Origin: Dendrolimus kikuchii | Lineage: Eukaryota > Arthropoda > Insecta > Lepidoptera > Lasiocampidae | DNA length: 64,000 bases | Direction of reading: 5' to 3' | Assembly (NCBI GenBank): GCA_019925095.2 | Contig: CM034388.1 | Span: 8,923,501-8,987,500, forward strand | Shown: positions 24,580 through 39,830 of the stretch, in pieces | Numbering within the stretch: position 1 is the stretch's first letter | Layout of the letters: each line of letters opens with the position of its first letter | Notes under the pieces: generated by a model | The model's database searches: none | Told to the model about the DNA's origin: nothing | The model's input: only the letters and a program-made list of their open reading frames with translations | Made by a program: the position numbers and the translations under genes

Positions 24580-24835
24580 TATAATATTAAAATGGGTGGA
24601 AGGAAAAATAAAACAAATTATCAGTCAAGTTGGTTTGTACTTGCCAACCATCTTCTCTATTAATCGCAAGTACCACCTATTTGGGATCCGATCATCAAAA
24701 CTATTAAGACCCAAACCCAGCAAAAACCAGCTGCCAGACCTCAAGACACTGAGCTCTTTCTGCGTGCAACGGAACACAAACCAACTTGACTGATAATTTC
24801 TTTTATTTTTCCTTCCACCCATTTTAATATTATAT
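24580..24835. mobile_element. MITE with 60-bp terminal inverted repeats
   Basis: TIRs of about 60 bp: AATGGGTGGAAGGAAAAATA on the left, TTTTTCCTTCCACCCATTTT on the right, continuing inward to CAGTCAAGTTGGTTTGT and its complement. The unit is 256 bp without coding potential, nested inside the family P copy, so it arrived after that copy or with it. The arms are almost identical, which suggests a fairly young insertion. Confidence 0.8.
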
Positions 24836-24841
24836 GAAATT

Positions 24842-25050
24842 ACTAACTGATGCCCGCGATTTCGTCCACGTGAGGCGGTTTTTTAACAATCCCACGAGAA
24901 CTCTTTAATTTTTCGGGAACAAAAGTATCGTATATGTTGACCAGGTATATAAGCTATCACCATACAAAATTTCATTTAAATCGGTCCAGTCGTTTCAGAG
25001 ATTAGCCGGTACAAACAGAGAAACAAAAAAATTAAAAAAAAATCAAAATT
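24842..25050 (+). repeat. SINE-like dispersed repeat
   Basis: Starts ACTGATGCCCGCGATTTCG, passes CATTTAAATCGGTCCAGTCG and ends in an A-rich tail after CGGTACAAACAGAG. This is the layout of the many short retroelement ends found across lepidopteran genomes. The class is inferred. Confidence 0.55.
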
Positions 25051-25331
25051 AGTTCTATTTCACTTCTTACATCCTCCTGACTCGGTTTTTAGCATTTTTT
25101 TTTCATTATACAGAAATTCGACCTCTACAGTTTTATTATATGTATAGATTAAGAGCTAGGCATGTTTGCTGAAGAGTTTCTTGCGTCGCTTCTTCTCTTC
25201 AAGCCATAACATTGTTGCGAAGCGGTAGTAAATTAGATTAGGCTCCCATAGAGTAAATAATAACCATAAACAAAATTAAAACTAGGCTAAATAAAATGTT
25301 ATCAATACTCGTTGACACTTGACACCTTTGT

Positions 25332-25376
25332 CTTCCGTGATCACGGCCACTGAAATGCGGCCGAAACGTCGGAAAA
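25332..25376 (+). other. Hammerhead-ribozyme-like motif in family P
   Basis: Reads CTTCC, then GTGATCA, then a stem (C)GGCC...GGCC(G), then GAAAC, GTC and GGAAAAA. TTCC pairs with GGAA as stem I, and the GGCC stem is stem II. The core corresponds to CUGANGA with C3 and G8 exchanged as a pair, followed by GAAA and a GUC cleavage triplet. One extra C lies before stem II, and stem III would be only AC/GT without a loop. Penelope-like elements are known to carry minimal hammerheads with tiny stem III. Activity here is unproven. Confidence 0.4.
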
Positions 25377-25469
25377 ACAAAAATCAAATAAATTACCGCG
25401 CTTAAAACCGTTAAAACGTAGTTTTATTATGTAAACAAGTCGCGAAAACTTAAGAAAATATTATAACAT

Positions 25470-27735
25470 AATGTTACCATATCGTATCCATTAACTTTCT
25501 TACGTGTGCCACCTCTATATACTTAATGACTATTTTATATTTTGTAAGAGCAGGCCGAAGAAACAATGGGATAACTTCATATAGGTAATCTCATAATGAG
25601 AAATGTAAATGATTTTGCTAAATTGAGATAAAAAGGATAGAAGTTTTGTCTATGAATTTCGTAATGAACAAAGTGCATGAAAAACGATGTTTTTATTATA
25701 TTATGCAAATCCAGATTGACACAATGATAATAATCGTAAAATTCAACAAGTAGGTCTCACTTGAGATGTTTTCAAATGTTTGCCACTACGTTACATGACG
25801 GCAGATTAGATTAGATTAGATACCACCTAACTCCTATAAAACACAAGATATGTATTTACAATAAGTTTTATTTGTAAATCGCCGAAATACGTTTGTGCCG
25901 CTCTCTCATACAATAAAAGTAAGTCTAGTTCAAAAACATCTTTAACAGTTACGTTAGTATTCTGAGGCACGTTTATCTATGCATAAAACCATTAGTGACG
26001 CTTTTAAATTTCCAAATTCTTTTCTCTAAATTCTTTTTTTGCGTCAGGTATATAAATACTCTAGCAGTGGCAGCAAGGTTTTGTTCGCGTTGCCACGATA
26101 ACATCGATTTTTTTAGTGAATTGCAACTGAGGCGCCAAAAAAGCAGGACCGCAGAGCCTCCTTTTTAGTTATATTTATCTATCTTACAGAAACTATGTTA
26201 TTTATCTGGATAAAAGTATCCTAAGTGCTGGTCCGAATTAGCATCTTTTACTTTTCTCATCTCTAAATTAATTGTACAAACTCAACGGTCCCTATAGCTT
26301 TATTATACTTTAGTTACGTTTTAATTATGTTAGGTAGTAGTCGCGAAGACTTAAGAAAATACCATATTTTAGTTTTTAGTGGATTTTATTTTAGTTTCAA
26401 TCTTATTATATCAAATTATATGTACTAGAGAATGCACCGCGGCTGCGTCGCGTGTCAATAGCTTTGTTTACACAAAAACTTAACTCGGATTTTTACAAAT
26501 AATAATGACAAAAAAACTAAGTCGATATATTCTAAATAACTTGGCCAGCAACCATAGAGATGAGTCGAAGCCAGCGGCGAATACTGTTGGGGGACGGGCA
26601 CGCTCTCCCTTGCGGGGCCGCCCGCGTCGACACCCGCTCCGCTTCCGCCAGTCAGCCCGCACGCTATTCGTTCGTCAGTCGACTCGACTCATAGATAGAC
26701 TCTATATGACTCGACTAAAGTCGAGTTATCGAGTAGTATTTTGAAATATAGGCACACGGAATCCATTAAAGGAAGAGAACCATAATAGTAACTTTTTTAT
26801 ATCATATGGCATTGTCTTGTATATGTATATAATCAGTTTAAAAAAATCTTTCTTAAATTTTGCATGTGGCTTGATTATTCTTTTATTACGATAAATGTAA
26901 AGGTAGCTCAAGATATCTTTAGCGTCCCCTCCTTGAGTTTTCTCTGTATCCGCCACTGGTCGAAGCCAACCTGATTTGAAGCAATACAATGAATGACATG
27001 TTTGTTGTTTATGACAACGTAGGTATTTGTTAAAGAATTGAAAAAACGTGATTGCAGCGCTATCTATTTTGCTAATCCGTCTATTCTAAAGAAACGATTT
27101 CATCTATCGGGATGAAATGATTATATCCTAAGTGTTAACTCCGGTATAAACCAAGACTATGTCAGTTCCATTTATATACGTTCAGTAGTTTTCAAAAAAG
27201 ATGCGATCACAGCGCCTTCTTTTTCGCTATTTTCGTCTATCCCACGAAAACGACGTTATTTATCAGGATAAAAAGTATCCTAAGTTACGCCCCGGGATAT
27301 CACCTAGCTCTTCGAGTTTCATTTAAATCCGTACAGTAGTTTTCACGTGATGCTCTAACAGGCAAAAAGGCAGACAGACAAAAATTCTAAAAACTGCATT
27401 TCCGGAGTCTTCTGGTCGGAATTATGCCCCTTGATTTTTTCACGTTCTTATCGTATTGTACAAACTCGAACTACTTAAAGATTTATTATATATTATTATT
27501 ATTATAATAGGTTTTGTTTGTATGTTTCATCTAATTTAATTAAATCCTCGTATTTATAATGACAATATAGAAGTTAATGAGGAAACGTTTATTTTTTTGT
27601 CCCTATAAAGGGTTTGATGGCCGAAACTTATATAAAATTTAAGTGAAAAGTACAATTTATACGAAGTCTAATTATAAATACCGTTTTTGAAACTTTTTTC
27701 TATCAGTGTGTTTGAAAGTGTATCTATCTCTAATG
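25470..27735. other. Intergenic, repeat fragments
   Basis: Contains a 52-bp family P tail remnant (26312-26363, TCGCGAAGACTTAAGAAAAT), a GC-rich patch at 26560-26680 of unknown nature, and family G units at 27040-27410. The GC-rich patch could be an untranslated first exon or CpG-rich repeat debris. The two opposite open frames in it look like chance. Confidence 0.4.
27040..27410 (+). repeat. Repeat family G, copy 1 (SINE-like)
   Basis: Contains GCGATCACAGCGCCTTCTTT, ACGACGTTATTTATCAGGAT, GGATATCACCTAG and CGTACAGTAGTTTTCA, ending with a GCAGACAGACAAAA tail. A diverged reverse-complement copy is at 33045-33420. Typical lepidopteran non-autonomous retroelement layout; possibly two adjacent units. 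Confidence 0.6.
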
Positions 27736-28065
27736 ATTTTTTTTATTGCATGAGATCAGCAGACAGGCAGACGGCCCACTTGATGGAAAGCGGTTACCAT
27801 CGCCTATGGACATTTGCAATACCAAAGTTGCTACAAATGCGCTGCTCCTCTCAAGGGAAACTGGAACCTGGTCACTAATGCCGGAATAGAACTCAAGGTT
27901 GTTATGGCGACATACTTTAGACCAGGGGTCGTAGCCATCCAGTCGGGCAAATGCCCTACCACCTGGCAGTGGGTTGTTAAGTCGCCTCTTACGACAGGCC
28001 GCCCGGCCGCGAAATTGTATTCTTTCTGCGTTCCTGCACGGATAGATATGAAAGGGCTCAGTGGT
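27735..28065 (+). repeat. Repeat family B, full-length copy
   Basis: About 330 bp from ATTGCATGAGATCAGCAGAC to CTGCACGGAT. It matches the copies at 32412, 36480 and 40498. Frames on both strands are open (86-113 codons) because the repeat lacks stops in those frames; the frames are shared between copies and do not match a known protein. Confidence 0.85.
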
Positions 28066-28708
28066 TTTCAATAAAACTTGTAAAGGCTAAAACTAGAATT
28101 TCTTCTTATATTTTTATGTGTAATTTTATATTTTGTAGGCTTTAATTTAAAAGATAAAATATAATCAAAGCCTGCACGAACAAAGTGGCGCGAATAACTA
28201 GTATTTTTTTAATTAGAAGAGAATTTTAAGATTATATGAATACAAAGTTTAAATTTAATTTTTTATATACTAAGCAACTCAGTGCAACCATATGGAACTT
28301 TTGGAAGTTCGTAAGTAGTAACCTACCTGTTATTTATTTTGACCAACTTCAAGACCTTTAGGTATATTTGAAACTTGTACAGTATATGTAATCAGTATGA
28401 GGAAAATGTATGCCCCATAACATTTTCCGTAATCTTTAAAAACATGTGAACATATAAACTTTTGACAACTAGCATATAACACTGAAGTGAATTATTGAGT
28501 CAGCCACGAGGCCTTGACTATTCCAAATGAGTAACAACTAATTATGTATGGCATTATTTGCCTTTTAATATACCAGTATACTGAAGACTTGCGATCGTAG
28601 AACCTGTTTACAAATGCTACGTCATATTTTTAATTATTTTCGAAGACAGTTTCATACAAGTGAAGTGAGTGATATATAAAATATCTATATTTAGAAATAA
28701 TATTAGCC

Positions 28709-28748
28709 TATAGAAACGTCCTATTGTTGTGGGACGTTTCTATAGGTC
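28709..28748. repeat. Short perfect hairpin
   Basis: CCTATAGAAACGTCC and GGGACGTTTCTATAGG form a stem of about 15 bp around a short loop. It is isolated; no other copy is seen in the window. Confidence 0.6.
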
Positions 28749-29218
28749 CGTTTCTCTAAAAATATGCAGAGCTGTTGCTCTTTAAGAGGAACGGACAGTA
28801 TGTATACCCGACCACGCTCGTCCAAAGCGGATTGGCAAATTTCACATATGATATTGCACAAGTGCAATATGTAACTAGATTCAAACCCATATTGAGAAGC
28901 GAATGCGTTACTAAGTTACTACGGCTTGTTTAAGAATAATAAATATTCTATTCATTAATCTTATTTCTTTCGGGTCAATTTAAATAGTAAATTTTGGGTA
29001 CAGAAATTCAATTAGCTTAAAGATGCTGTGTTGTGTTTAAATGAATTTGAAATTGTGCAGGTATTGCACATAACATAGAATAAAAAGAAGAATGTTTTAA
29101 CAGCAGCAATCACACGAGGAAAATTATGTCAGTATTTTAGTCAGATTAAGGAAAATGTTTGTGAAATGTAAATGTGTGTGTGCTCAGCTAAAATCAAAGT
29201 TGCGGGCACTACAACCTA

Positions 29219-29466
29219 AGGGCTTGTTCTCAAACGTCTCTCGTTTTCGTTTTAGAACTTTTTTGTTTTTCTATTTATTTATTTTCTGTTCATTCTATTG
29301 TATGTTCCATTTGGAAATAAATATTTTCTTTCTCTCATTTTTGTATTATATAGACTATATTAATGGGGTTTTAAAGAAATATTTGTTCTTTTTTTCTATC
29401 TATAATTTCATTGGCTCTTTCGGGCTGATCGGACGAAAACAAACGATGGACGGAGTTTAAGAGTAA
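29219..29466. mobile_element. MITE, copy 1 of a TIR family
   Basis: Ends are inverted: GGGCTTGTTCTCAAACGTCT on the left, AGTTTAAGAGTAAGCCTT on the right, with inner CGTTTTCGTTTT against GACGAAAACAAACG. About 248 bp. It ends 260 bp upstream of the first regucalcin start codon. A shorter relative is at 37559-37671. Confidence 0.65.
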
Positions 29467-29726
29467 GCCTTCTGTGCATTTATTTATTTGCAGTTTTCCG
29501 TAAACATACCAGTGCTTACAATAAACGTTTTGGTATTTACGTGTGCCCATTATAACAATAATAATTCGCGTTGAGTGGGAGTACTGTTGGTCATTCAATT
29601 CCATAAACGGAAAGTGTCTTCTCCATTATGGTACTGATGTCGATATACAACATCCTACTGGCGTTACATAAATCAATCAACATCGCAGCCGAACTGATAC
29701 CGATTTATTAATAACCTTCTTCACAG

Positions 29727-29883
29727 ATGTCAGTTAAGGTGGAAGCAGTTACCGAGCCAGTATGGTTGGGTGAGGGGCCCCATTGGGATCATCAGGAGCA
29801 GGCTCTGTACTTCGTCAGCATATTCGACAACACAATGGATAAGTATGTGCCTAGTACAGGGAAGCACACTAGGGCCAAACTGG
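29727..29883 (+). CDS. Regucalcin copy 1, exon 1 (first coding)
   Basis: 157 nt, residues 1-52 plus one base; donor G|GTGAGG. Contains LGEGPHWD with the metal-binding Glu. Confidence 0.92.
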
Positions 29884-32800
29884 GTGAGGTTACAATTTAA
29901 ATATTTAAATAATCTTTTAGGAAAGGAAAGAAATGTTTCATATTCATTATTTAAAACTTTCTTGTACTTTAAACTTTATATTTATTAAGAATATACATAC
30001 ACTACTAGGTATATCTAATCGTCCTAATCTACATGCATAGTTATATGTACTCATGTTATATAATAATATTATACGAATCTTTATTTTCAGATGGCATGCC
30101 AACATTTATAATTCCAGTGGAAGGTAAACGAAACCACTTTGTAGTGGGTTTGGACCGTAAAGTACTTGAGATCGAGTGGGATGGGAACGAGAATTCCGCG
30201 AAAGTACTTAGAACAGTCACCGAAGTGGACCAAGATAACCCCAAAAGCAGATTCAATGACGCCAAAGCTGATCCGAGGGGCAGGCTATTTGCTGGTACGT
30301 ATAGTAATTAAAATGATATCAGCCCATTCAGTCCACTGTCGGGTTTGGGCCACCCCTATATTTGGGGTATTAGAAAATATATTTGTCACACTTGGGTAGG
30401 ACGGATTAGCGTGTTTAGTACATTGGTAATCGCAATGTGTAAGTTTCATCCTAATGATTTCCTTCAATTTCAACACGTGTATACGCTACAATAATATGCA
30501 CAGAACTTTAAGAAACTCCTTTATCTAGCGGTGCATGCTTCCCGGAACGATTCAAACCCTCAACATTTGAAACAGTAATGCGTTACCCGCTGTAACATTT
30601 AACACTTAATAAGAACGTGTTTAATACCAAGGATATCGTGTACAATTGTTACATGCAAAACAATATGTAAGGAGTTGAATAATAGATTTTGTACATACAT
30701 ACATAACTTCACGCCAGTTCCCTTGCGGGGTAGGCACGAACAACAGAGCGCCATTCAGGCTTATTCTTACACACCTCACTTGCTTCTTTGACATTCATAG
30801 TTCTTGTCATGCAAGCTCGTCTGTTCTTAAGGCTCCTGACATCACCTTCTGCTAGTACACGATCAATTTGATCATGGAAGGTGTGTCGTGGCCTTCCACG
30901 ACTTCTGCATCCATCCACTTTTGCATTGTATATCTGTTTAGTCATTAGATTTTGTCATAACCAATTATTGTTAAAACTATTTTGTACGCTTTATGATTAT
31001 GATTTTTTGAAAATTATCCACATTGTAGTTCAAATATTAGAAGAACACACACAATTCTTGAAACTTTTGGAAATTAATATCTTATTGTCTATTGCCTTAA
31101 TTAAAAAGTTATATGTACACGAACGTTTTGCCTAACGGCAAATTATTTTCATAACTAAGCAATTCACGTTTATCATTTCTACGAATACCTTCATCGTGCT
31201 TGGACTACTACAGCTTTGGTTCATAGCTTTATGTTTAACTAGCGGCTTGGCGCGGTTTCACCCGCGCTCTGTCCCGCTCCCGTGGTATATACCGGCATGT
31301 TATATAGGCTATAACACTCCCTGTTAATGTAGCTTTCCAACAGTAAAAGAATTTTTAAAATCGGTTTAGTAGATCCAGAGATTACCCTCTACAACGTCAC
31401 AAACTTATAAACTTTACCTGTTTCTAATATTAGTATGGATTTATTAATTAAAGTCAACAACTATACCAATAGTTACGATTTGCTATTGCTTCAGGTACAA
31501 TGGGCCACGAATACGAGCCTGGAAAGTTCCTCCTAAAGAAAGGTGCCTTGTATCGAATTGACGCCGATGGAACAACTACTAAGCTCGCCGACAACATCGA
31601 CATTTCGAACGGGCTCTGCTGGGACCTCAACGAGAAAGCTTTCTACTTTGCAGATTCATTCGAATATACCATCAGGAGATACGACTACGACGTCGAAACT
31701 GGCGATATATGTAAGTAAAGCCACGACAGGTGGCCACGGTCATTTATCATGATACTGTAAAGATTTACTCCCCAGTCTGCCTGTACTTCTATCACATCCT
31801 AATTGGTACGAATGAATGAAAAGTTCATTATTATTTAACTGAAATCGTGTAAGTAGATTAGCAAGAGCTAAGTTATATAGATATTCTTGAATATTCGTGA
31901 TGAAACTTGCACATTGATATAACCCATGTGTCAAGCTCGCACAACTGCCTTGGATAACCTTGGCAGGTATACTTTCACTTCCCCTAAGAAGGGAGAGGCA
32001 TGAGCCCAACAGTGGAACGATTATTGGGTTAATAAAATAACATACGAATATACTGGATAAAGAAATTAAAAAATATATATACTTAATGCGACAGTAGGAG
32101 CCATAGTCTCTTTCCATATTGGGAGTATGGAATTTCCAGTGTCACTAGCAGTACAACCTAATAACCGAGTGATTAAGTTACAACTAAATAATCCTATGAC
32201 GCTCATCCTTTAAGAGAGCAGTAGCGCATTTATAGCACCTTTGGTGTTGCAAATGTCCATAGGCAATGGTAACCTCTTTCCATCAAGTGGGCCGTCTGCC
32301 TGTCTGCTGAACTCCTGCAATAAAAAAATAAAAAATGTAAATAGCCTTTCCAATCATTTATGTCACTACGAGTTCCTAGAACAAATTAATTGATACAATA
32401 ATGTAAATTTATCCGTGCAGGAACGAAGAAAGAATACAATTTCCCGCGGCCGGGCGGCCTGTCGTCAGAGGCGACAAAACAACCCACAGCCAGGCGGTAG
32501 GGCATTTACCCGACTGGATGGCTACCACCCCTGGTCTAAAGTATGTCGCCATAACAACCTTGAGTTGTGTTCCGGCATTAGTGACCTGGTTCCAGTCTCC
32601 CTTAAGAGAGCAGCAGCGCATTTGAAACACCTTTGGTGTTGCAAATGTCCATAGCCGATGGTAACTGCTTTCCATCAAGTGGGCCGTCTGTCTGTCTGCT
32701 GAACTCCTACAATAAAAAAAAATGCATGCTTGAATTACGCCATTAAGATTTAAGACATACATGGAGCTAGGTGTTCATTGACAAACCTATAGGTATTGAA

Positions 32801-33555
32801 CGTTTCGCAAAATATTTATTTTACTCTGATTGTGTGATTAGACTGCCATCTCGTGTGATATGTGTGCAAAGAAAGAAGACGTTTTCAACATTTAACTAAT
32901 CTATTCATCGATCTATCTATACTATAATAAATTTGTAAATGATTTCGAGTCTGTTGCGTTCAGGGCCGAATTTACCTTAAATGCCGCCCTGGGGCACCGC
33001 GAAAAATACCGCCCTATTATCTATGCATTGTAACCAGACTTTAAAACGTTAATACCCAATGAGAACTCCATTTTTAATTTGGCATGAAACCAATAACTTC
33101 CCAATATGAACGGATATAAATGAAACTCGACACAGAGCTGGCTCATAACCCGGGCCGTAATTTATGATGCTTTTTCATCCCGATAAATGGCGTCGTTTCC
33201 GCGTTATAAATAACGATACCGAAAAAGATGGCGCTGCGATTGCATCCCTTTTTATACTACTGAACGTATAAAATGAAAGTCGACACAAAGCTGGCTTATA
33301 TCCCGAATCAACACTTTTTATCCCGATAAATTCTATCGTTTTCATAGAATAGATGAATTAGAGAAATAGATGACGTTGCAATCGCGTTTTTTCAATTCAC
33401 TAACAAATACTTACATTGTCATAGGAAACAAGTCATTCATTCTATTCTCAAATCTCAATTCTGGTTTTTTAGACTATATGGACTTAGTTTTTTTTATTAT
33501 TGTAGTGAATTGAACAAGAAACAGAAGTCTTGTTTGATATATAATTTATAAAAAC

Positions 33556-33591
<36 letters not shown>

Positions 33592-33604
33592 AGTGTGTGT
33601 GTGA

Positions 33605-33689
<85 letters not shown>

Positions 33690-34729
33690 CGCGTGCGTGC
33701 GTGTGTGTGTGTGTGTGTGTGTGTGTAAACCTAATTTAGTTTTTACACAAGTAATATAGAGCTGACATGCACAATTATTCACGCGGCGCAGCCGCGTGGA
33801 AAACGCTGTTTTAACATAATTATGTTTTTTTTATTTACCAGCTAACCCAAAAATGGTGTTCAAATACCAAGACCACGGTTTGGATGGCATTGTGGACGGG
33901 ATGACCATTGACACCGACGGCAACTTGTGGGTTGCCAACTTTGACGGATATCAGGTAAAAAATCAATTTATTTATGTTAAACCGTAAAACTCATTTCTAG
34001 TCTCTATGTTCAGATTATTTCAAGTTCTTCACGATGCTTTTCGTTCACCGTTAGATTAAAACACTAGCTAAGCGATATTTTCTCGGACTAAGATTAGAAT
34101 TTACGTGTGTCAGAAGGGATGCAAGTGCCTTTACCACAGACCTACAGGTAAATTAGCTTCGAGATGTTTTTGCGTTTATAGTAGTATTTGTATATTTACA
34201 GGACTTGAACTTCAACTTGAAATTTAGTATTAAAAATTATGTTTAATATTTATTTTAATATCGTTTAATATTATTAGTTTCATATTAAGTACCTGCCTAT
34301 AAAAAAATTACTTTATTTATTTATTTATGTGCTGACAGTACACGAATACAAACGCAATAGCGTCTCGAAGCTGTTTATCTGTGCCAAATTTTTGATTGCT
34401 TAAATATTACTTGAAAATCTCGAATACCTTCTTTTCTGGGTGGAGTTGTAATGGAATTTTTAGAGAATGCTGTTGAAGTGTCACGTTTCTCTTTTGTTTC
34501 CAAGGTCTTAAAGATCGATCCAAGGACAAGCAAGTTACTCCAGAAGGTGCCTATTCCAGCCCTTCAAACGACTTCAGCAACCTTCGGAGGGCCAAACCTG
34601 GACATCTTATATGTAACCTCTGCCAGGATGAACCGGGGTGAAGAACAAAAGCCGCCCTGCGGGTCGACCTTCAAAGTCACGGGATTAGGTGTCAAAGGTC
34701 ATCCCAATGTTAATGTAAAACTTAATTAA
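29727..34729 (+). CDS. Regucalcin / SMP-30 (gluconolactonase family), copy 1
   Basis: Spliced CDS, join of 29727-29883, 30091-30294, 31495-31710, 33842-33954 and 34505-34729; 304 residues (family about 300). The fold is a six-bladed beta-propeller holding one divalent metal; mammalian members hydrolyse sugar lactones. Metal ligands are present: Glu in LGEGPHWD (near residue 15), Asn in ISNGLCWDL and Asp in VDGMTIDTDGNLWVA. The substrate-side RFNDAKADPRGR motif is intact. No signal peptide. The ATG lies directly at an acceptor (TTCACAG|ATG), so a 5' non-coding exon must exist upstream but is not identified. Introns hold family F, B and G repeats and a long GT microsatellite. It is convergent with a paralogue at 34922-39656. 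Confidence 0.93.
30091..30294 (+). CDS. Regucalcin copy 1, exon 2
   Basis: 204 nt, acceptor TTATTTTCAG, donor G|GTACGT. Encodes DGMPTFIIPVEGKR to RFNDAKADPRGRLFAG, including the Asn/Asp substrate-binding segment. Confidence 0.93.
30709..30950 (-). pseudogene. LINE ORF2 C-terminal fragment
   Basis: 78-residue minus-strand frame with MTKQIYNAKVDGCRSRGRP and RRACMTRTMNVKEA, a tail recurrent at the end of non-LTR retrotransposon ORFs in insect genomes. No RT domain remains. It lies in intron 2 of regucalcin copy 1, opposite in strand. The clade is not certain. Confidence 0.6.
31240..31441 (+). repeat. Repeat family F, copy 2 (SINE-like)
   Basis: Same orientation and extent as 15358-15560, starting ACTAGCGGCTTGGCGCGG and ending TAATATTAGTATGGA. 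It ends about 55 bp before exon 3 of regucalcin copy 1. Confidence 0.72.
31495..31710 (+). CDS. Regucalcin copy 1, exon 3
   Basis: 216 nt, acceptor TTGCTTCAG, donor T|GTAAGT. Starts GTMGHEYEPGKF and includes ISNGLCWDLNEKAFYFADS with the metal-ligand Asn. The ORF stop five bases past the donor is intronic. Confidence 0.93.
32215..32325 (-). repeat. Repeat family B, partial copy
   Basis: 111 bp of the 5' portion in minus orientation, about 90 bp from the full copy at 32412-32725. Either two insertions or a partial duplication. Confidence 0.75.
32412..32725 (-). repeat. Repeat family B, full-length copy
   Basis: 314 bp from TCCGTGCAGGAACGAAG to CTCCTACAATAAAAAA, minus orientation, in intron 3 of regucalcin copy 1. 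It is closely similar to 36480-36798 and 40498-40810. Confidence 0.87.
33045..33420 (-). repeat. Repeat family G, copy 2
   Basis: Reverse complement of family G. Two tandem-like sub-units each carry a GATAAA(T/...)-rich block and a CGACACA(G/A)AGCTGGCT word. It ends in a stretch resembling the 27.0-kb copy (AACAAATACTTACATTGTCATA). Confidence 0.6.
33560..33589. repeat. (AT)n microsatellite
   Basis: About 15 AT units in regucalcin copy 1 intron 3, followed directly by the GT tract. Confidence 0.9.
33594..33726. repeat. (GT)n microsatellite
   Basis: About 130 bp of GT with GA and GCGT interruptions, ending 115 bp before exon 4 of regucalcin copy 1. It creates a spurious Thr/His frame on the minus strand. 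Confidence 0.95.
33842..33954 (+). CDS. Regucalcin copy 1, exon 4
   Basis: 113 nt, acceptor TTTACCAG, donor CAG|GTAAAA, ending on a codon boundary. Encodes SNPKMVFKYQDHG to VDGMTIDTDGNLWVANF with the metal-ligand Asp. In the paralogue this and the next exon are one. Confidence 0.92.
34505..34729 (+). CDS. Regucalcin copy 1, exon 5
   Basis: 225 nt, acceptor TTTCCAAG. Encodes VLKIDPRTSKLLQKV to GLGVKGHPNVNVKLN and TAA. The final GLGVKG motif is the family C terminus. Confidence 0.93.
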   Translation, partial: VLKIDPRTSKLLQKVPIPALQTTSATFGGPNLDILYVTSARMNRGEEQKPPCGSTFKVTGLGVKGHPNVNVKLN

Positions 34730-34758
34730 TGAACATTTAAGTTGTGAAGTTTTATGTA

Positions 34759-34764
34759 AATAAA
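34759..34764 (+). promoter_or_regulatory. Polyadenylation signal, regucalcin copy 1
   Basis: AATAAA 30 bp after the stop codon. Confidence 0.75.
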
Positions 34765-34845
34765 CTATTATTGTTTGAATACCGAAGAAAAGTTTATATT
34801 TAGACTTTTTGAAACCAATTATACTGCTTTACATTTTAAACACAA

Positions 34846-34851
34846 TTTATT
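34846..34851 (-). promoter_or_regulatory. Polyadenylation signal, regucalcin copy 2
   Basis: Minus-strand AATAAA 71 bp after the stop codon of copy 2. The two signals face each other about 80 bp apart, so the transcripts probably end close together without large overlap. Confidence 0.65.
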
Positions 34852-34921
34852 CGAAATTCAAACCTGCTGTGTAAAATTATTTTATATTTAAACTTAGGTA
34901 TAATTAAAAAGATTGCTCAAA

Positions 34922-39656
<4,735 letters not shown>

Positions 39657-39660
39657 CTGG

Positions 39661-39830
39661 AAAAATCATCACATAGGGGGTGCGGTATAGATATATGGCA
39701 CCTTAATTTCATGTATTTGGAGGGCTGGAGGGGGAGGGGAGGGAGGAATCCCTTTCTGCAATCCCTATGTCAAGAAAATGTTCTTGAGATATTAATGTTT
39801 TTGTAAAAGTAACCTTACTTATGTTTTTCA
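39661..39830. mobile_element. Family E, single arm
   Basis: One arm only: GCGGTATAGATATATGGCAC, a G-rich GGGGGAGGGGAGGGAGG run, then CCCTATGTCAAGAAAATG and ATTAATGTTTTTGT. It begins a few bases to about 20 bp from the acceptor used by exon 1 of regucalcin copy 2, so it supplies much of the 3' end of that intron. Confidence 0.7.

Larger units (their letters stand above)
24308..25462 (+). mobile_element. Family P (Penelope-like candidate), long inverted copy
   Basis: Outer arms 24308-24590 and 25140-25410 are reverse complements (for example CCGACGTTTCGGCTAC against GCGGCCGAAACGTCGG, and GCCTAGCTCTAATAATTTTA against GAGCTAGGCATG). The right end continues through TAAAACCGTTAAAACGTAG into the tail CGCGAAAACTTAAGAAAAT. 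The left end stops short, as if 5' truncated. ATAACATA flanks both sides (24300-24307, 25463-25470). The loop is filled by a MITE (24580-24835) and a SINE-like unit (24842-25050). No reverse transcriptase or GIY-YIG ORF is present. Confidence 0.65.

Noticed and set aside
33546..33782. 78-residue Thr/His ORF
   Set aside because: Produced entirely by the GT microsatellite.
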